Part shown: positions 5,649 through 8,105 of the stretch, piece after piece | How positions within the stretch are numbered: the first letter of the stretch is position 1 | Layout: each line of letters starts with the position of its first letter | From: Bacteroidota bacterium | Lineage (GTDB): Bacteria > Bacteroidota > Bacteroidia > Flavobacteriales > Flavobacteriaceae | Direction of reading: 5' to 3' | NCBI GenBank assembly: GCA_024278565.1 | Contig: JAJRSY010000255.1 | Location: forward strand, 1 to 8,105 | Length of the DNA stretch: 8,105 bases | Notes under the pieces: model-generated | Told to the model about the DNA's origin: nothing | The model's database searches: none | The model's input: only the letters and a program-made list of their open reading frames with translations | Made by a program: the position numbers and the translations under genes

Positions 5649-6153
5649 AATACTCCATAACCACTTTGACATTCACCTTGTTGTCCTCACGTTCTTTCTT
5701 AATTTTGATATCAAAGTCGGTAGTGTATAGGGTAGTGGTGCCGATAAGGGTTTTTTCGTTGATCGTAAAATCGAAAGTGACCGGTTTTCGAATACCTTTG
5801 ATGGTAAGGTGCCCCTCGACCGAAAAGCCATTTTCGTTTTCCTTGATGGCCGAGCTTTCAAAACTGATTTTCGGATGCTTACCGGTATTGAAATACCTAC
5901 CCCCTTTGAGTGCCCAGTTACGAAGAAAATTTCCCGTATTTATAGTTTTAACCTCAACTGAGCCCTTGAATACCGAGTTTGTAAGGTCATTTAAATCGAT
6001 GGAGGATTCAGAATTAAAGCCTGAAAAGGTGCCGTCGACATTTTTGGAGTCGAACACAAAACTGATTTCTGCGGATGTAATCTTTACATTTGTTTGTGCA
6101 GCCAAATTAAAAGCAGCTAAGAATAGAAGTGAAAATAAAATTCGTTGTCCCAT
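5647..6153 (-). CDS. YceI-family secreted protein (polyisoprenoid-binding barrel)
   Basis: A 168-residue protein with a Sec signal peptide: MGQR, a hydrophobic core of LFSLLFLAAFNLA, and likely cleavage after AAQ at about residue 20. The rest is a YceI domain, a lipocalin-like barrel; homologues bind long isoprenoid chains in the periplasm. Seen here: ITSAEISFVFDSKNVDGTFSGF (25-46), the characteristic middle part with NFLRNWALKGGRYFNTGKHPKISFES (75-100), then GHLTIKGIRKPVTFDFT (114-130), and a final strand set ending VNVKVVMEY. Length fits the short Bacteroidota members. It has no Cys lipobox, so it is soluble in the periplasm. It is transcribed alone toward a terminator-like hairpin. A -7 box lies about 113 bases upstream, giving a leader that includes a CCTGCC-type palindrome. 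The ligand and physiological role here are unknown. Confidence 0.9.
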   Translation of the reverse strand: MGQRILFSLLFLAAFNLAAQTNVKITSAEISFVFDSKNVDGTFSGFNSESSIDLNDLTNSVFKGSVEVKTINTGNFLRNWALKGGRYFNTGKHPKISFESSAIKENENGFSVEGHLTIKGIRKPVTFDFTINEKTLIGTTTLYTTDFDIKIKKEREDNKVNVKVVMEY

Positions 6154-6178
6154 TTTTATTTTGTTTATAGAGGCTATA

Positions 6179-6198
6179 CCTGCCTCCTGGCAGGCAGG
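6179..6198. repeat. CCTGCC-type palindrome, copy 5
   Basis: CCTGCCT (6179-6185) and AGGCAGG (6192-6198) are inverted around CCTGGC; CCTGCC-TCCT-GGCAGG is an alternative register. It sits 26-45 bases upstream of the YceI-family start, inside the inferred leader, and 5 bases from copy B of the 31-base repeat. Confidence 0.8.
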
Positions 6199-6202
6199 AG
6201 AG

Positions 6203-6233
6203 AATAATCGAGCGATTTCAATACAGTCTCTTA
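6203..6233 (-). repeat. Dispersed 31-base repeat, copy B
   Basis: The reverse complement matches 1427-1457 at 27 of 31 positions. On this strand it reads toward the YceI-family gene and ends 5 bases before the CCTGCC-type palindrome at 6179-6198. Copy A has no such palindrome directly beside it. Confidence 0.7.
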
Positions 6234-6265
6234 TGTAAAGTTAACCATTTTTGTTTAGTACATGA

Positions 6266-6273
6266 CAAAAATA
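6266..6273 (-). promoter_or_regulatory. Possible -7 promoter box for the YceI-family gene
   Basis: On the minus strand this reads TATTTTTG, a full match to TAnnTTTG. The nearest upstream TTG is 15 bases away, closer than usual. It implies a leader of about 105 bases that includes both repeats at 6179-6233. No nearer box was found. Confidence 0.35.
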
Positions 6274-6367
6274 CAACTCATTGAAAATCAACGGATTGTA
6301 TGTTAAAATATTAGGGTAAAACATTGATTATCAGTATTTTAGAAAGATAAAATCACTTATTTTTCTA

Positions 6368-6858
6368 ATGGAGAAAACCAATGCTTACCTTGAAAATAAT
6401 GGATTGACAGCAGTTCTGAACACACATTTCCAAGGAAAGTTGAATTTGGCAAGGGTAAACTCATATCGCTGTTCATCTGTTCGCTGTGCAAGGTGCAGAC
6501 CGTCACCTTCGACAAACTGGCCAACGCCTTTGACCATACGACCTCGTCCGGTTCCCCGCTCGGGCGCATCCAGCGTTTCATCTCGGGCTATGCCTTGGAC
6601 GGGGACCTGATCGCAAGGCCGGTCTTCGCCCTATTGCCGCAGCGGGGCAAGGTAAAGCTGACGATCGACCGGACCGGGAAAACGGACATCAACATCTTTA
6701 TGTTGGGTGTGGTATACCAAGGCGTGGCGTTTCTGTTGTTCTTCACCATGTTGGACAAAAGGGGAAACTCCAATAGCCAAGAGCGGATAGACCTGGTCGA
6801 GCGTTTTGTGCGGCTCTTCGGCAGGGAATGTATTGAATGCCCTGTGGCGGACAGAGAG
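6368..6858 (+). pseudogene. Decayed IS4-type transposase, 5' part only
   Basis: The first frame (6368 to about 6457) starts MEKTNAYLENN and contains HFQGKLNLARV, a typical N-terminus of IS4-family transposases of Bacteroidota. The match then continues in another frame (from 6457) with KLISLFICSLCKVQTVTFDKLA, GRIQRFISGYALD, DLIARPVFALLP and KLTIDRTGKTDINIFML. One A appears to be missing from the GTAAAACTC expected at the junction, a single-base deletion. TIDRT keeps the first catalytic Asp, but four residues expected after it (NWKF in relatives as I recall them) are absent, a 12-base in-frame loss. The similarity ends at VADRE, at the second catalytic Asp, so the third acidic residue and the C-terminus are gone. 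The enzyme cannot be active. GC is about 66% over 6541-6660, against 33% over 6361-6420 and about 42% at the start of ychF. Confidence 0.85.
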
Positions 6859-6874
6859 AATGTCACACAACCTT

Positions 6875-6899
6875 ACCCGAGTTTCTGCTCGGGTTTTTT
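6875..6899 (+). terminator. Strong intrinsic terminator
   Basis: ACCCGAG (6875-6881) and CTCGGGT (6888-6894) form a 7-bp GC-rich stem with a 6-base loop, followed by six T and then GTTT. It works on the plus strand only, as the other strand lacks a T tail. No intact plus-strand gene precedes it; the nearest ends at 5151. It would shield ychF from transcription entering through the transposase remnant. Confidence 0.8.
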
Positions 6900-6938
6900 G
6901 TTTCCTGCTTTTTGTGTTTCATATGTAAAGGTAAAAGT

Positions 6939-6946
6939 TATCTTTG
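6939..6946 (+). promoter_or_regulatory. Bacteroidota -7 promoter box for ychF
   Basis: TATCTTTG matches TAnnTTTG fully. TTG at 6912-6914 lies 24 bases upstream, slightly beyond the usual 17-23 spacing. The box is 40 bases after the terminator and 62 before the ychF ATG, giving a leader of about 57 bases. Confidence 0.55.
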
Positions 6947-6963
6947 CAGTTATTTTTAAAGGA

Positions 6964-6981
6964 AAAAACCCTTTGGTTTTT
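6964..6981 (+). promoter_or_regulatory. Small A/T-rich hairpin in the ychF leader
   Basis: AAAAACC-CTTT-GGTTTTT is a perfect 7-bp inverted repeat with a 4-base loop, 27 bases upstream of the start codon. With its T-rich right arm it could be a weak terminator or attenuator, or mere composition in an AT-rich leader. Confidence 0.3.
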
Positions 6982-7008
6982 AAGGCAACCTTAAATTATT
7001 CCAAAAAT

Positions 7009-8105
7009 ATGAAAGCAGGTATCGTAGGATTGCCCAACGTGGGTAAATCAACCCTTTTCAATTGTTTGTCAAATGCCAAGGCACAAAGTGCCAACTTCCC
7101 TTTTTGTACGATCGAACCGAACATAGGCGTGGTCAATGTGCCCGATACACGATTGGAAAAACTGGAGGAACTGGTAGATCCTGAACGGGTGCAGCCGGCA
7201 ACCGTAGAAATAGTTGATATTGCAGGTCTGGTAAAAGGGGCCAGTAAGGGCGAGGGTTTGGGCAACCAGTTTTTGGGAAACATTCGTGAGACCGATGCCA
7301 TACTTCATGTATTGCGGTGTTTTGACGATGACAATATTGTACATGTAGATGGTTCAATAGATCCCATTCGCGACAAGGAGACCATTGATATGGAGCTGCA
7401 GTTAAAGGATTTGGAAACAGTGGATAAAAAACTGGACAAAGTAAAACGGGCCGCCAAAACAGGAAGTAAGGATGCCCAAAAAGAAGAGTCCGTTCTACTG
7501 GCCGTCAAAACAGGTTTGGAAGCCGGTACCTCGGTGAGAGCCATTGGTATCTCAAAAGACGACAGAAACGAGTTTATAGCTCCCTTGCAGTTTATTACTG
7601 ACAAACCCGTATTATACGTGTGCAATGTTGATGAAAGTGCAGCGGTAAAGGGTAACGATTATGTAGAAAAGGTAAAAGCCGATATTGCCAATGAAAAAGC
7701 CGAAGTAATTGTTTTGGCGGTGGGCACCGAGGCCGATATCACAGAGTTGGACACCTATGAAGAACGTCAGATGTTCTTGGAAGATCTAGGCCTTTCAGAG
7801 CCCGGTTCGGCAAAACTCATTCGTAGTGCCTATAAATTACTGGATCTCGAAACCTATTTTACCGCAGGTGCCAAAGAGGTTCGTGCCTGGACCATACCTG
7901 TAGGTGCTACGGCGCCCCAAGCTGCAGGGGTGATCCATACCGATTTTGAAAAGGGGTTCATTCGGGCAGAGGTCATCGCCTATGATGATTACGTATCGTA
8001 TGGCACCGAGGCCAAAGTAAAGGAAGCGGGCAGAATGCGGGTCGAGGGCAAAGACTATATTGTCAAAGACGGTGATGTGGTGCATTTTAGGTTTAATGTA
8101 GCCCC
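7009..8105 (+). CDS. ychF: Redox-regulated ATPase/GTPase YchF (Obg family), cut by the window edge
   Basis: The window holds 365 codons with no stop codon. YchF is an Obg-family P-loop protein that, unlike most of its class, hydrolyses ATP; it binds ribosomes and affects oxidative-stress responses. Seen here: the P-loop GLPNVGKST (7-15), the switch-I region FPFCTIEPN (30-38), the G3 motif DIAGLVKGAS (70-79), LGNQFL (84-89), where this family has a hydrophobic residue instead of catalytic Gln, and NVDE (206-209) in place of the guanine-specific NKxD. A helical coiled-coil insertion lies at about 125-195 and the TGS domain at about 280-364, ending VVHFRFNV at 364, the usual C-terminus. The frame continues A-P past that point to the edge, so the stop is probably only codons away. 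The ATG at 7009 gives the canonical MKAGIVGLPNVGKS. The frame stays open upstream to 6400, so longer starts are possible on paper but not credible. Confidence 0.96.
   Translation, partial: MKAGIVGLPNVGKSTLFNCLSNAKAQSANFPFCTIEPNIGVVNVPDTRLEKLEELVDPERVQPATVEIVDIAGLVKGASKGEGLGNQFLGNIRETDAILHVLRCFDDDNIVHVDGSIDPIRDKETIDMELQLKDLETVDKKLDKVKRAAKTGSKDAQKEESVLLAVKTGLEAGTSVRAIGISKDDRNEFIAPLQFITDKPVLYVCNVDESAAVKGNDYVEKVKADIANEKAEVIVLAVGTEADITELDTYEERQMFLEDLGLSEPGSAKLIRSAYKLLDLETYFTAGAKEVRAWTIPVGATAPQAAGVIHTDFEKGFIRAEVIAYDDYVSYGTEAKVKEAGRMRVEGKDYIVKDGDVVHFRFNVA

Noticed and set aside
5666..6238. 190-codon plus-strand open frame
   Set aside because: It lies antisense to the YceI-family gene, which has a signal peptide and clear family motifs. 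The plus-strand product resembles nothing known and looks like a shadow.
6450..6470. Programmed frameshift in the transposase
   Set aside because: There is no slippery run of the A-AAA-AAG kind, the IS4 family does not normally use frameshifting, and the element is also deleted and truncated. A plain one-base deletion is simpler.
6588..6870. Minus-strand frames of 79-92 codons over the transposase remnant
   Set aside because: They are antisense to recognisable transposase sequence, and the high GC there keeps several frames open.

Overview
The window looks like a chromosomal segment from a marine-type member of the Flavobacteriaceae (Bacteroidota). The grounds are a fused alpha/beta 2-oxo acid dehydrogenase E1, several -7 boxes of the Bacteroidota form TAnnTTTG with no clear Shine-Dalgarno sequences, the gene families present, moderate GC, and gene-free spacers full of short palindromic repeats. 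No sequence search was possible, so the genus is not assigned.

Layout. Positions 4-1377 hold two minus-strand genes: a YciH/SUI1-type translation factor and an isopenicillin N synthase-like Fe(II)/2-oxoglutarate oxygenase, with a probable terminator and a heptamer tandem repeat between them. A 464-base gene-free stretch (1378-1841) carries a minus-strand promoter box and several repeats. The fused E1 dehydrogenase gene (1842-3818, +) follows. A two-gene plus-strand unit (3978-5151) encodes a lipocalin-like lipoprotein and an OmpA-type lipoprotein with a glycine zipper, 4 bases apart. A second repeat-rich stretch (5152-5646) separates this unit from a minus-strand YceI-family secreted protein (5647-6153). 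Next come a decayed IS4-type transposase fragment (6368 to about 6858) and a strong plus-strand terminator (6875-6899). The last gene is ychF (7009 to the window edge), with its own promoter box.

Most genes are housekeeping or cell-envelope genes with no evident shared pathway. The only clear operon is the lipoprotein pair. E1 stands apart from any E2 or E3 gene in this window.

I see no defence system, biosynthetic cluster, CRISPR array, tRNA, rRNA or phage. The unexplained content is in the non-coding DNA: five CCTGCC/GGCAGG palindromes, a diverged 31-base repeat found in opposite orientation 4.8 kb apart, a 251-base segment bounded by 13-base inverted arms, and an open frame running from the transposase remnant into ychF that could mislead gene callers. 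I consider the window largely ordinary, with modest interest in these repeats.
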